From Parcubacteria group bacterium GW2011_GWE2_39_37 (GTDB taxonomy: Bacteria > Patescibacteriota > Patescibacteriia > Patescibacteriales > GWE2-39-37), in NCBI GenBank assembly GCA_000995135.1, contig LBWY01000004.1, positions 1-32,073 on the forward strand: a DNA stretch of 32,073 nt, given 5' to 3'. The notes under the pieces are model-generated. The model ran no database searches, was not told the DNA's origin, and saw only the letters and a program-made list of their open reading frames with translations. Position numbers and translations under genes: made by a program. This document shows, in pieces, positions 8,164 through 17,221 of the stretch (its first letter is position 1; each line of letters starts with the position of its first letter).

Positions 8164-9318
8164 ATGAGTGTAAACCTTACTAATTTTAATCAAACCGGTG
8201 CAGAGGCAGTCTTGGTAAAAAAAAGTGAAAATAAGCAACCTGGGCTGGTAGAGAAAATTAATAATTTTCTGCTTATTTTTTCAAGAATTTCATCTTCGGA
8301 AAAACTTTTTTTTGTACAAAACCTTGGCATCATGCTTAAAGCAGGAGTTTCTTTACTGATGTCATTGAGAACTTTGGCGAAGCAGACCAGTAGCAAGAAA
8401 TTTGTCGGCGTAATCGAGGACATGGCTGATAATGTAGAAAAGGGCAAGACCTTGACTGAAAGTCTGGCGCCACATGAGAAAATTTTCGGAGAGTTATTCA
8501 TTAACATGGTGGAGGCGGGAGAAATTTCCGGTAAACTCGAAAGCGTACTTACCCAACTTTTTACCCAGATAAAAAAACAACATAAACTCGTATCAAAAGT
8601 GAAAGGGGCGATGACCTATCCGATCGTTGTTCTTACCGCCATGGGTGCGATCGGTACTTTCATGATGATGGTGGTCGTGCCCAAACTTACCGGCATGTTA
8701 AAAGACTTTGGTGCTCAACTACCCTTGCCCACCCAGATCCTGATTACTGTCAGTGATACGCTGGTAAATAACGGTCCGTTAGTTTTTGCTATCATATTTG
8801 TCTTTGTGGTTGTCTTTATAAGAGTTTTAAAAACTTATCGAGGCAAATATTATTTCCAGGCCTTGATTTTAAAGCTGCCGGTCATCTCACCGATCGTAAA
8901 AAAAATTAATCTTGCTAAGTTTTCCCGAACGATAAGTTCATTACTCAAAACAGATATCATGATCATAAAAAGTTTTCAGATTACCGCCAATGTATTGGGA
9001 AATTTACATTACCGGAAAGCCGTAAATGAGATCGCAGAAAAGATAAAAAAAGGCAGCACTATCAATGAAGTTATCTCTCAATACCCGAAACTTTTTTCTC
9101 CGATAGTCGTCCAAATGGTGAACATCGGAGAGCAGACTGGTGAATTGGATGAAATACTTGAAGAATTGGCCCAATTTTATGAAGAGGAAGTGGACCAGAT
9201 AATGGATACCTTGCCTTCAATTTTGGAACCGATATTGATCTTAATACTCGGCACTACGATCGGTGGTATGGCAGTTGCCATAATCATGCCGATGTATTCA
9301 TTATCAAATGCCATTTAA
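8164..9318 (+). CDS. pilC: Type IV pilus inner-membrane platform protein PilC (GspF family)
   Basis: FFVQNLGIMLKAGVSLLMSLRTLAKQT, GEISGKLESVLTQL, VPKLTGMLKDFGAQLPLPTQ, repeated GspF domains. Confidence 0.93.
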   Translation: MSVNLTNFNQTGAEAVLVKKSENKQPGLVEKINNFLLIFSRISSSEKLFFVQNLGIMLKAGVSLLMSLRTLAKQTSSKKFVGVIEDMADNVEKGKTLTESLAPHEKIFGELFINMVEAGEISGKLESVLTQLFTQIKKQHKLVSKVKGAMTYPIVVLTAMGAIGTFMMMVVVPKLTGMLKDFGAQLPLPTQILITVSDTLVNNGPLVFAIIFVFVVVFIRVLKTYRGKYYFQALILKLPVISPIVKKINLAKFSRTISSLLKTDIMIIKSFQITANVLGNLHYRKAVNEIAEKIKKGSTINEVISQYPKLFSPIVVQMVNIGEQTGELDEILEELAQFYEEEVDQIMDTLPSILEPILILILGTTIGGMAVAIIMPMYSLSNAI

Positions 9319-9322
9319 ATCA

Positions 9323-9769
9323 ATGAACAAATATCAAAGGGGTGCGCTATTGATGAATGTGATGGTTAGCATATCTATTATGGTCATGTTGACCGCACTT
9401 TCAATTCCCTATTTCAGAGAATACCAAACCAATCTTAAACTCAGTACAGCTATAAAAACTTTGGGCTCAGATTTACGTTATGCGCAACAGCTGACCGTAT
9501 CGGAGCAGATACCTCATCAAGTCGCCATAGATCGTTTGAATGGCAGCTATGATCTATTAAAGATCGATCTTGCTACCACGACTATTAAGTCAGTTGAACT
9601 GGATCCGGACATTTCCTTTCAACAGATAAATAGTTTGACTAATGATAGGGTAATTTTTAATTCTTACGGTGGGGTTTCTGAGGCGGGGCAGATTATCTTG
9701 CAAAATCCAGCCGGTCAAACTAATTTAATCAATATAAAGCCTTCGGGCTATATAGAGTTATCTCAATGA
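9323..9769 (+). CDS. Pilin-like protein (GspH/FimT-like) lacking Glu+5
   Basis: KYQRG-ALLMNVMVSISIMVMLTALSIPYFREYQ; ORF can start upstream at 9308, overlapping the pilC stop. Confidence 0.7.
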   Translation: MNKYQRGALLMNVMVSISIMVMLTALSIPYFREYQTNLKLSTAIKTLGSDLRYAQQLTVSEQIPHQVAIDRLNGSYDLLKIDLATTTIKSVELDPDISFQQINSLTNDRVIFNSYGGVSEAGQIILQNPAGQTNLINIKPSGYIELSQ

Positions 9770-10176
9770 GTATAAAAAACAACAAACGAGGCTTTTCCTT
9801 GCTTGAATTAATCACTGCTTTTTCCATTCTGGGTCTGGTTACCATCGCCTTGCTTCAGGCATTCCCTTTCGGCCTGGCTGCAAATCGTGAAGCGGAAAAC
9901 AATTCCGTCGCTTCTTATTTGGCTCAGCAGAAAATCGAAGACCTAGGCTCGGTGGCCTATTCTGATCTCAACGTAGGTGTAATTGAGCCAAAAAATAGTA
10001 TCCCTAATTATCCTGGATTCCAGCGACAATCAGTAGTATCTTATGTTGATGGCAATTTGAATGAGATTGTTTCTGATTTAGACCTGAAAAAAATATCGAC
10101 CACAGTTTATTATACTAGTCCGCAATCACAAACAGAAAAAATTTTTAACTTGACTACTTTGGTAAGTAAAAAATAA
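9766..10176 (+). CDS. Type IV prepilin-like protein (PilV/GspI-like)
   Basis: NKRG-FSLLELITAFSILGLVTIALLQAFPFG; ATGA overlap with preceding gene. Confidence 0.8.
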   Translation: MSIKNNKRGFSLLELITAFSILGLVTIALLQAFPFGLAANREAENNSVASYLAQQKIEDLGSVAYSDLNVGVIEPKNSIPNYPGFQRQSVVSYVDGNLNEIVSDLDLKKISTTVYYTSPQSQTEKIFNLTTLVSKK

Positions 10177-10752
10177 ATGAAGAAAAACATCTTTAAAGAA
10201 ACTGGGTTCACATTGGCGGAAATTGTCGTTAGCATTTCCCTCTTTCTAATTATTATCCTGATGGTTTCTTCCATCTACAGCATTGTTCAGAAGGCTTATA
10301 ACCAAGGTTCGAATGAAGCTGAACTTTTACAGAATGCCAGAGTCACCCTAGATAGGATGTCCAGAGAGTTGAGACAATCGGTTAAAATTGTCACCAGCTT
10401 GCCAGTTTCGGAAAACGACCCCCTGATTCCGCCGATTAACTCGATCCAATTTCAGGATGGACATGATTTAAGCCAGATTTCTTACATCAGATATTATCTC
10501 GATGGCACAAGCCTTAAAAGATCTCAAATCGGCTATTACTTCAATTCAGATCCCACTACGTACGTCTACTGGAACAGTGTTGATGTTGGCGGCGGTCCAC
10601 CGGTAGAGGTGGTCCTCAACTCCAGCGTAGTTGGGGAATACTTTGAAGATTTAAATTTTTGGGGTTCGGCAGGTGTGATCAATATTTCAATATCGCTCCA
10701 AAAAAATCAAAAAAAATTCCATGTTAATTCCTCTGTATTTACAAGAAACTAA
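10177..10752 (+). CDS. Type IV prepilin-like protein (PilW/GspJ-like)
   Basis: ETG-FTLAEIVVSISLFLIIILMVSSIYSIVQKAY; LDRMSRELRQS. Confidence 0.8.
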   Translation: MKKNIFKETGFTLAEIVVSISLFLIIILMVSSIYSIVQKAYNQGSNEAELLQNARVTLDRMSRELRQSVKIVTSLPVSENDPLIPPINSIQFQDGHDLSQISYIRYYLDGTSLKRSQIGYYFNSDPTTYVYWNSVDVGGGPPVEVVLNSSVVGEYFEDLNFWGSAGVINISISLQKNQKKFHVNSSVFTRN

Positions 10753-11955
10753 ATGAAAATAATCGATCAAAAAGGAGTTGCACTCATCTTGGCGATGATA
10801 ACCATGTCATTAATCCTGTTTTTAATGATGTATTTTTTGAATTTTACAGCAACCGAAACAAAGATCTCAAAAAGTCAGACTTTTAGCACTAAAACTTATT
10901 ACTTGGCTGAAGCCGGAGTAAATGAAATGATCTGGAAAATAAAAAACGATCCTGTTTACAAAAACAATTTTGAAAATATCCCCAATTGGGAGGCCACCTT
11001 TATCCGTAACAATCCTTTCGGGATAAACTCCGGTTCATACGAGGTCACTATCAAGAATACAAGTCAAGCTCATGGAGAAATCGTTTCCAGGGCGAATTTT
11101 ATTGTAAACGGAAACAAAACCAGTCAAAGAATAATAAAAACTTCTATTTATAAAGCACTTGGCCAATCCGGCATCGGCAATAATGCAGGTTATTCTGACG
11201 GTAATATCGAAATTTCTAATAGTAGAGTAAATTATCAAGGCGGCGCACACTCTAATAATGTTTTTAATATAAAAAATAATAGCATTGTGAATATTGTCGG
11301 TAATTTGGAGGCAGTCGGTAATTTTTTAACTTCCGGTGCATTTTCTACCATAAATATCAGCAGCTCTACTTACGCTGCCAATTATCCTTTAGGACCGGCA
11401 GCAGAAATCGAAATGCCTGCAATAGATTTTAATTCTGCCTCCTCCTCATCTTTCAAGAATTTGGCAGTCAATGTTTATACTGCCAACCAGTTCGAAGATC
11501 TATTGAGTGATAATGAAGACGTCGTCTTGGGACAAGGCATCACCTATGTAGTCGGAAATACGAGAATATCTGAAGTTAATAATTTGACCGTACCCGGAGC
11601 ATTAGTTATCGAAGGTGATTTATTGATCAATGAAGATGAAGTGAATATAAATATCACCCATTCTGCCGGACAACCGTCAGGCTTGCTAGCGACTAATAAG
11701 ATTGATTTTGATGGTGATGTCGGCAACATAGACATTCAGGGAATTATTTACGCTGCAAATTTGGTTAATATAAATAACCTAGATAACAGCGGTACTTTTA
11801 ACGTATTGGGGGGTATCGTGGGAAGAAAAGTCACTATTGAAGGGGTGTCCAGAACAGTAAACATCATTCACGATAACCAGATTTTGGTCGACGTATTGAA
11901 AGCAACGGAATTTTCTCCGGTGATTCTTGTCGATCATTGGGAAGAAGAGTATTAA
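10753..11955 (+). CDS. PilX/GspK-like minor pilin with C-terminal bactofilin/beta-helix-like region
   Basis: DQKG-VALILAMITMSLILFLMMYFLNFTATETKISKSQTFSTKTYYLAEAGVNEM; C-terminus rich in short V/I/N/D rungs (ALVIEGDLLINEDEVNINIT...GGIVGRKVTIEGVS). Confidence 0.75.
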   Translation: MKIIDQKGVALILAMITMSLILFLMMYFLNFTATETKISKSQTFSTKTYYLAEAGVNEMIWKIKNDPVYKNNFENIPNWEATFIRNNPFGINSGSYEVTIKNTSQAHGEIVSRANFIVNGNKTSQRIIKTSIYKALGQSGIGNNAGYSDGNIEISNSRVNYQGGAHSNNVFNIKNNSIVNIVGNLEAVGNFLTSGAFSTINISSSTYAANYPLGPAAEIEMPAIDFNSASSSSFKNLAVNVYTANQFEDLLSDNEDVVLGQGITYVVGNTRISEVNNLTVPGALVIEGDLLINEDEVNINITHSAGQPSGLLATNKIDFDGDVGNIDIQGIIYAANLVNINNLDNSGTFNVLGGIVGRKVTIEGVSRTVNIIHDNQILVDVLKATEFSPVILVDHWEEEY

Positions 11956-11986
11956 TCATTATGGATTTATATGTTAAAATAAAATA

Positions 11987-13084
11987 ATGATACTCCATAA
12001 TTCATCAAATTTTCCTATAGGGATCGATATTTCCGACCTGTCGATAAAGATTTGCCAAATCAATAAGATCGGCAACAATGTTTTTATACAAGCAAGTGCA
12101 AAATCCAATTTGCCCAAGGGCATGATCGAAGACAGTCGGATCGTTAAAAAAGAAGAGCTTGGCGAATTGATCCGTGATCTAGTATCAAATCCTAAAATAG
12201 GAAAATTTACCTCTACAGATGTTGCTGTGTGCTTACCTGAAAACAAGACATTTGTTAAGCTCATCACTATTGAAAAAAATCCGAACGATATCGCTGAAGT
12301 GATAAAGATTGAGATTGAGAAATATATTCCTATGGCAATCGATGAAATGTATTTCGATTGGCAGATAATAAAAACTTTGCCTCAAGGACAATTAGTTTTG
12401 ATCGGTGCTGCACCGAAGGCAATCGTTGATGAATATTCCCAATTGTTTGATAGCACAGGTTTTACTGTTTCTGCATTCGAAATCGAGTCCACAGCTATCT
12501 GCAGAGCGCTTTTAAAAGAAGAAAGTAATAAATTCAAGGATAATGAAACCGGAAATTATGGCATTATTGATATCGGGGAAAAACAGACCAGCATGATTGT
12601 TTATGCTGCTGGAACGATTTTATTCACTGTTTCCATGCCTGTTTCCGGAGAGATGATAACTCAAAAAATATCAGATACTCTTCAGATTGATTTTGCTCAG
12701 GCAGAAAAAGCAAAAATATTATGCGGTTTAGATAAGGAAAAGGCCAGTGGCGTAGTAAGTGATATTATCGATGAAGTGATCAGTGACCTCGTTGCAAGAA
12801 TAGAGGATGTCAACAAATTCCATATGTATCATTATTCTGAATATGGGAAAATTAACAAGCTTTTGCTTTGCGGTGGCGGATCAAACATATTGGATCTTCA
12901 TCACACCCTTAAAAAGAGGCTTGGAATTGAAGTTGAGATCGGCAATACCCTGAACAACCTGACAGGAAAAGAAATAATTAACGGGTCGCCTTTTTCAAAA
13001 AAAATTGTCCGCTTGGAAAATGAACCAGGTTGGGCGACTGCCATCGGCTTGGCTTTGCGGGGCGTATTTGTTGATGAAATATAA
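11987..13084 (+). CDS. pilM: Type IV pilus assembly protein PilM
   Basis: PIGIDISDLSIKICQINKIG, EIEKYIPMAIDEMYFDWQII, NYGIIDIGEKQTSMIVY, LLLCGGGSNILDLHHTLKKRLGIEVEIGNTL. Confidence 0.9.
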   Translation: MILHNSSNFPIGIDISDLSIKICQINKIGNNVFIQASAKSNLPKGMIEDSRIVKKEELGELIRDLVSNPKIGKFTSTDVAVCLPENKTFVKLITIEKNPNDIAEVIKIEIEKYIPMAIDEMYFDWQIIKTLPQGQLVLIGAAPKAIVDEYSQLFDSTGFTVSAFEIESTAICRALLKEESNKFKDNETGNYGIIDIGEKQTSMIVYAAGTILFTVSMPVSGEMITQKISDTLQIDFAQAEKAKILCGLDKEKASGVVSDIIDEVISDLVARIEDVNKFHMYHYSEYGKINKLLLCGGGSNILDLHHTLKKRLGIEVEIGNTLNNLTGKEIINGSPFSKKIVRLENEPGWATAIGLALRGVFVDEI

Positions 13085-13087
13085 AAA

Positions 13088-13630
13088 ATGATCAAACTTA
13101 ATCTTATTTCTCAAGAATCGAGAAAAGAAATAAAACTTAAACGGATTTATGATATCTTGAAAAGCACTTATCTAACATTGCTTATTCTTGTTACTGTCGT
13201 TTCAATGATATTTTTGGCCGCACGCATCATCCTTCAGCATAATTTTAACGATGTAGTATCACAGACTACATTGATTACAAAAAACAGTCAGGAATACAAC
13301 GCCAAAATCAGAGAAATAAATTCTAAAATTTCTTCCATCAACCAGATACAAAATGAGTATATACCATGGTCCAATGCCTTGGTCGAATTGGCAGAAAAGT
13401 CCCCTTCTGACATTTCTTTAACTTTTTTGGAGATAGTTCAAGAAAAAAACCTGATCAAATTGAAAGGAACGGCTGAAACTCGCGAAAGTCTTTTAAAACT
13501 CAAAAGCAATCTTGAGGATTCTTCAATTTTTTACCAGATAGAAATGCCTCTTTCTAATATATTTGAGAAAAGCAATATCTATTTTGAAATAGATGCAAAG
13601 ATCAAGCAAGAGAATCTAAAATCATTATGA
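13088..13630 (+). CDS. pilN: PilN-like type IV pilus assembly protein
   Basis: Position after pilM; IKLNLISQESRKEIKLKRIY then a TM and coiled coil; TAETRESLLKLKSNLEDS. Confidence 0.7.
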   Translation: MIKLNLISQESRKEIKLKRIYDILKSTYLTLLILVTVVSMIFLAARIILQHNFNDVVSQTTLITKNSQEYNAKIREINSKISSINQIQNEYIPWSNALVELAEKSPSDISLTFLEIVQEKNLIKLKGTAETRESLLKLKSNLEDSSIFYQIEMPLSNIFEKSNIYFEIDAKIKQENLKSL

Positions 13631-14172
13631 AAATCGATTTTAAGAAATTTAAACTAAAGGAGAAGATTGTACTGCTTAATGCGGTGATATTAACGGTCAT
13701 CGCTGTGATCTTGATATTTTTGATTTTTCCAAGCGTTACTTTGATCAGAAAAATACAGATAAATATCCAGTCGCAACTTATTGAACTGGAAAATAAGTAC
13801 AATAAAGCACAGGCCTTGAGACAAACTTCAAGTAATCTAAAAAAAGTAGAACCGCTGGTAGGTTTGTTGGATAGGGGTTATATTAAACAAGAAAAGGAAA
13901 TTGAATTCATCACCAACCTGGAGGAGTTGGCTGTAAAAAATAGGATAACGCAAAAATTGAATCTAGGAAGTATAAAAATTAACAAGACACCACAAAAAGT
14001 GACTTTACAAATATTCACTAAAGGAAAGTTTGAAGATCAGGTGAGATACTTAAAGGGCTTAGAAAAGCTTAACTACTATAGTAATGTAAAGAATGTCGAG
14101 ATAATAAAAGATACTGCTAAAAAAGACGGTGACACCAAAATGGTGCTGCTGGTGGATACTTATTGGCAATAA
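13627..14172 (+). CDS. pilO: PilO-like type IV pilus assembly protein
   Basis: TM plus coiled coil, then GKFEDQVRYLKGLEKLNYYSNVKNVEI; overlaps the pilN stop. Confidence 0.7.
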   Translation: MKIDFKKFKLKEKIVLLNAVILTVIAVILIFLIFPSVTLIRKIQINIQSQLIELENKYNKAQALRQTSSNLKKVEPLVGLLDRGYIKQEKEIEFITNLEELAVKNRITQKLNLGSIKINKTPQKVTLQIFTKGKFEDQVRYLKGLEKLNYYSNVKNVEIIKDTAKKDGDTKMVLLVDTYWQ

Positions 14173-14173
14173 T

Positions 14174-14434
14174 ATGATAACTATTTCAAAAAGATTGATT
14201 TTTTATGTCTATTTATCCGTTTTCACAATAATCGGAGTTGTATTGTTTTTCACATCTTTATTCTTGTATAAGAATGTCTTTAATACTTCGGCTGTTTATG
14301 ATGAAATAATTTCTTTGCAAAGAATAACCGTCGCTGAAACAGTAAATATGAGGAAATTTAATGAAGTGGTAGAAAAAATCGATAAGAAAGTGAGCGCAAA
14401 AGAGACTGCGCAAATCAATGATATCTTCAAATAA
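14174..14434 (+). CDS. Small single-TM protein at end of pilus operon
   Basis: MITISKRLIFYVYLSVFTIIGVVLFFTSLFLY...; in-frame start 45 nt inside the listed ORF, directly after the pilO stop. Confidence 0.6.
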   Translation: MITISKRLIFYVYLSVFTIIGVVLFFTSLFLYKNVFNTSAVYDEIISLQRITVAETVNMRKFNEVVEKIDKKVSAKETAQINDIFK

Positions 14435-14435
14435 A

Positions 14436-14461
14436 AACTGGCCAAGTGGCCAGTTTTTTTA
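14436..14461. terminator. Terminator between pilus operon and cysteine desulfurase gene (convergent)
   Basis: aaaaactggccaagtggccagttttttta: perfect palindromic stem with A/T tracts on both sides. Confidence 0.85.
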
Positions 14462-15694
14462 TAGTTCCGGTGACATTTTTCTTAGCCTTGTAATGATTGG
14501 CGGTAATATCCTAATCAGCGTTTCCACTTCTTCAATAGTGTTATACTTGCCCAAACTGAACCTGATTGAGCTATGTGCGACTTCAATTTTGATTCCCATG
14601 GCAACGACCACGTGAGAAGCCTTTAGGCTGTTAGAGGCGCAAGCAGAGCCTGTAGAAACAGCGATTCCCGCTAAATCAAGTGCAATTAGAATCGACTCAC
14701 CTTCAACGCCCAAAAATGAGAAATGAGCATGAGCTGGGGTTGAATTTTCCCTGTCTGTATTCAAGACGACATCTGGAATATTTTTTTGAATTCCCGCTAC
14801 TAATAAATCTCTGATTTTAGAAATGTTTTGATTGTTTTTTTCTACCTTTTCTTGATCCAGATTCTCTAGTGCCTTTCCCAATCCAATAATGCCGGCAGTA
14901 TTCAAGGTGCCGCTTCGGCGGTTGTTCTCGTGGTGGCCGCCTAATTGACTAGCGATAATCGGAGTACCTGATTTAACAAATAAGAGACCTGCCCCCTTTG
15001 GCCCATAAATCTTGTGTCCAGAAATCGACAGTAGGTCAATGTAATTGTATTGAGTGTCACAGCTTAGAAAATTTGCCGCCTGAGTCGCATCGGTATGGAA
15101 GTATATCAGTTCTGGCTTATCTCCCCTTTCGTTCGGTTCCCTATTCTGCCAGGTCTTCAACTTATTATCGTTTATTTTTTTTATGATTTTTCCGATTTCT
15201 CTGATTGGCTGGATGCTGCCAACTTCACTGTTGACATACATGATTGAAACTAATACTGTGTTTTCTTTGATCGCTTTCTTGAATTCCTCGGGGTCGATAA
15301 CACCGTTGCTCTTGACAGACAGATGGGTGACTTCAAACCCTTCTCGCTCCAAACCGGCAATTGGCTCCAAAACTGAATCATGCTCGATCACTGAGGTGAT
15401 TATATGTAATTTTTTTGCAGCTTTGTTTCTTTTGTTTATTGCTTTAACAACGCCGTTTATCGCTAAGTTGTTCGCTTCGGTTGAACCTGAGGTAAATACT
15501 ATCTCATCAGGTTTGCAATTTAAAAATTTCGCCGCCTGTGCCCTAGCTTGATCTACACCAGTCATCGCTTTCTGCCCAAAACTATGAATTGAAGATGGAT
15601 TACCGAAATTCTTGGTGAAATAAGGCAGCATCACCTTCAACACATCTTTATCCACTGGAGTGGTTGCGCTATGGTCAAAATATATCTTCTTCAT
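14459..15694 (-). CDS. Cysteine desulfurase (NifS/IscS family)
   Basis: YFDHSATTPVD, FTSGSTEANNLAING, HTDATQAA, SISGHKIYGPKGAGLLFV (PLP Lys), RRSGTLNTAGI, VSTGSACAS (catalytic Cys). Confidence 0.95.
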   Translation of the reverse strand: MKKIYFDHSATTPVDKDVLKVMLPYFTKNFGNPSSIHSFGQKAMTGVDQARAQAAKFLNCKPDEIVFTSGSTEANNLAINGVVKAINKRNKAAKKLHIITSVIEHDSVLEPIAGLEREGFEVTHLSVKSNGVIDPEEFKKAIKENTVLVSIMYVNSEVGSIQPIREIGKIIKKINDNKLKTWQNREPNERGDKPELIYFHTDATQAANFLSCDTQYNYIDLLSISGHKIYGPKGAGLLFVKSGTPIIASQLGGHHENNRRSGTLNTAGIIGLGKALENLDQEKVEKNNQNISKIRDLLVAGIQKNIPDVVLNTDRENSTPAHAHFSFLGVEGESILIALDLAGIAVSTGSACASNSLKASHVVVAMGIKIEVAHSSIRFSLGKYNTIEEVETLIRILPPIITRLRKMSPEL

Positions 15695-15703
15695 AAAAAT
15701 TTC

Positions 15704-15928
15704 TTAAACAGCGATAACGCTTTTAACAGCAGGAACTGCTTTCATTACCTCCGCTTCAATTCCCTGTTTCAGGGTAATTTGAGACATCGGACAATGAGAA
15801 CACATGCCCAATAATTCAACCTTTAACACGCCTGTAGACTCACTAAAATCGACTACGTGTACATCACCACCATCCATTTGCAGAGCTGGTCGAATTTTTT
15901 CCAATGCTTGGTTTATTTTATCCATCAT
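15704..15928 (-). CDS. NifU C-terminal/Nfu domain Fe-S scaffold protein
   Basis: IRPALQMDGGDVHVVDFSESTGVLKVELLGMCSHCPMSQITLKQGIEAEV; CxxC motif. Confidence 0.9.
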   Translation of the reverse strand: MMDKINQALEKIRPALQMDGGDVHVVDFSESTGVLKVELLGMCSHCPMSQITLKQGIEAEVMKAVPAVKSVIAV

Positions 15929-15952
15929 ATAATATTTTAAATTAATTTAATC

Positions 15953-16342
15953 TTATTTTTTATCGTAATTTTCTATGGCTTCATGCAAAGCTTCTAAGCC
16001 TAGCATGGAGCAATGAATTTTTGGCGCTGGCAAGCCACCCAAATCGTTCACGATATCGTCTTTGTTTACTGCCAGAGCTTCCTTGAAAGTCATGCCCTTG
16101 ATTCGATCAGTGAGCGCTGACGATACAGCGATCGCTGCAGCGCAGCCTAGTGTTTCAAACTTTATGTTTTTGATGAAGTTCTCACTCTCATGACCATTTT
16201 TTTTCTTTCCGATTTTTAAATATATTTTCATCACATCACCGCAGGCCAGGTTGCCTTTTTGTCCGATTGCATCCGCGTTTTTGATGACCCCTTGGTTGTG
16301 GGGTTTTTTAAAATGCTTGATAACTTGTTCTGTATATAACAT
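15953..16342 (-). CDS. IscU/NifU N-terminal Fe-S scaffold
   Basis: MLYTEQVIKHFKKPHNQGVIKNADAIGQKGNLACGDVMKIYLKI...TLGCAAAIAVSSAL...KIHCSMLGLEAL; three conserved Cys. Confidence 0.92.
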   Translation of the reverse strand: MLYTEQVIKHFKKPHNQGVIKNADAIGQKGNLACGDVMKIYLKIGKKKNGHESENFIKNIKFETLGCAAAIAVSSALTDRIKGMTFKEALAVNKDDIVNDLGGLPAPKIHCSMLGLEALHEAIENYDKK

Positions 16343-16444
16343 ATGGATATAATGTTTAATTTCTAATTTTCAATTTCTAAACAAAAAAATTACTATTTAT
16401 TCATTATAGAATCAAAAATTGTTTTTAAAACTAGATTATTAAAA

Positions 16445-17221
16445 TTAATAAATTTTAACTGGTGTTCCTACCTCTGCCCAGTTGTATAGGATCTTTGCAG
16501 GACCGACTCCGAGACGGATACAGCCGTGTGACACTGGTATGCCTAGATGATTAGCCCCTTCTTTTTTACCGCCTGGCCATTCCGGTAATTCGTGAAAACC
16601 AAACCTTCCGCCTGCAATGCCTTGCCAATATGGCATCCAAAGGCCGTAAGCTTTGGACCAAGCTTTAGGATGTTTATTTCCGATAGTAAAGGTTCCTTTA
16701 GGAGTGGGTGTGCTTGCCTTGCCAGTTGAAACTTTGAATTTATCCATTCTCACTCCGTTTAAAAAATAAGACAGTTCTTGTTTTTTTAAATCAACTTCGA
16801 TCCGCTTGGCTAATTTCACCTTTTCAATGTTTAGTGGATCATAACCTTGCTTTATTTCATCTCCATCTTTATATCCATCCCCATCAGTGTCTGGATTAGT
16901 CGGGTCGGTTTTGAAATTCAATTCCATCCTATCATTTAGCCCGTCTTTATCTGCGTCACTTTTCTCTAACTTGATTTTCGGCTCGGAATTGTAAGGTGAG
17001 TAGCCATTTATTAATTCTTTCCTATCATCATATCCGTCACCGTCAGTGTCAGGGTTGTTCGGGTCAGTATGATAAATCGATATCTCATCAACGTCTTTTA
17101 TGCCGTCTCCATCGGCATCATCCACGCTGGCGGCATTTACTAATCGGACGGATGACAATACGGCAAAAAGAATTAGAAAAAGAAAGATTAATTGTTTTTT
17201 TGTCTTTGTTATATGTTTAAT
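16445..17221 (-). CDS. Secreted L,D-transpeptidase (YkuD) with TSP type-3 Ca-binding repeats; start codon non-canonical or uncertain
   Basis: DADGDGIKDVDE / DTDGDGYDDRKE / DADKDGLNDRME / DTDGDGYKDGDE repeats, then HLGIPVSHGCIRLG. Upstream in-frame ITKTKKQLIFLFLILFAVLSSVRLVNAAS is a signal peptide, but no in-frame ATG/GTG/TTG precedes it after the stop near 17222. Confidence 0.85.
   Translation of the reverse strand: MKHITKTKKQLIFLFLILFAVLSSVRLVNAASVDDADGDGIKDVDEISIYHTDPNNPDTDGDGYDDRKELINGYSPYNSEPKIKLEKSDADKDGLNDRMELNFKTDPTNPDTDGDGYKDGDEIKQGYDPLNIEKVKLAKRIEVDLKKQELSYFLNGVRMDKFKVSTGKASTPTPKGTFTIGNKHPKAWSKAYGLWMPYWQGIAGGRFGFHELPEWPGGKKEGANHLGIPVSHGCIRLGVGPAKILYNWAEVGTPVKIY

Noticed and set aside
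15183-15551. Plus-strand 122-aa ORF
   Set aside because: Antisense to the cysteine desulfurase gene.
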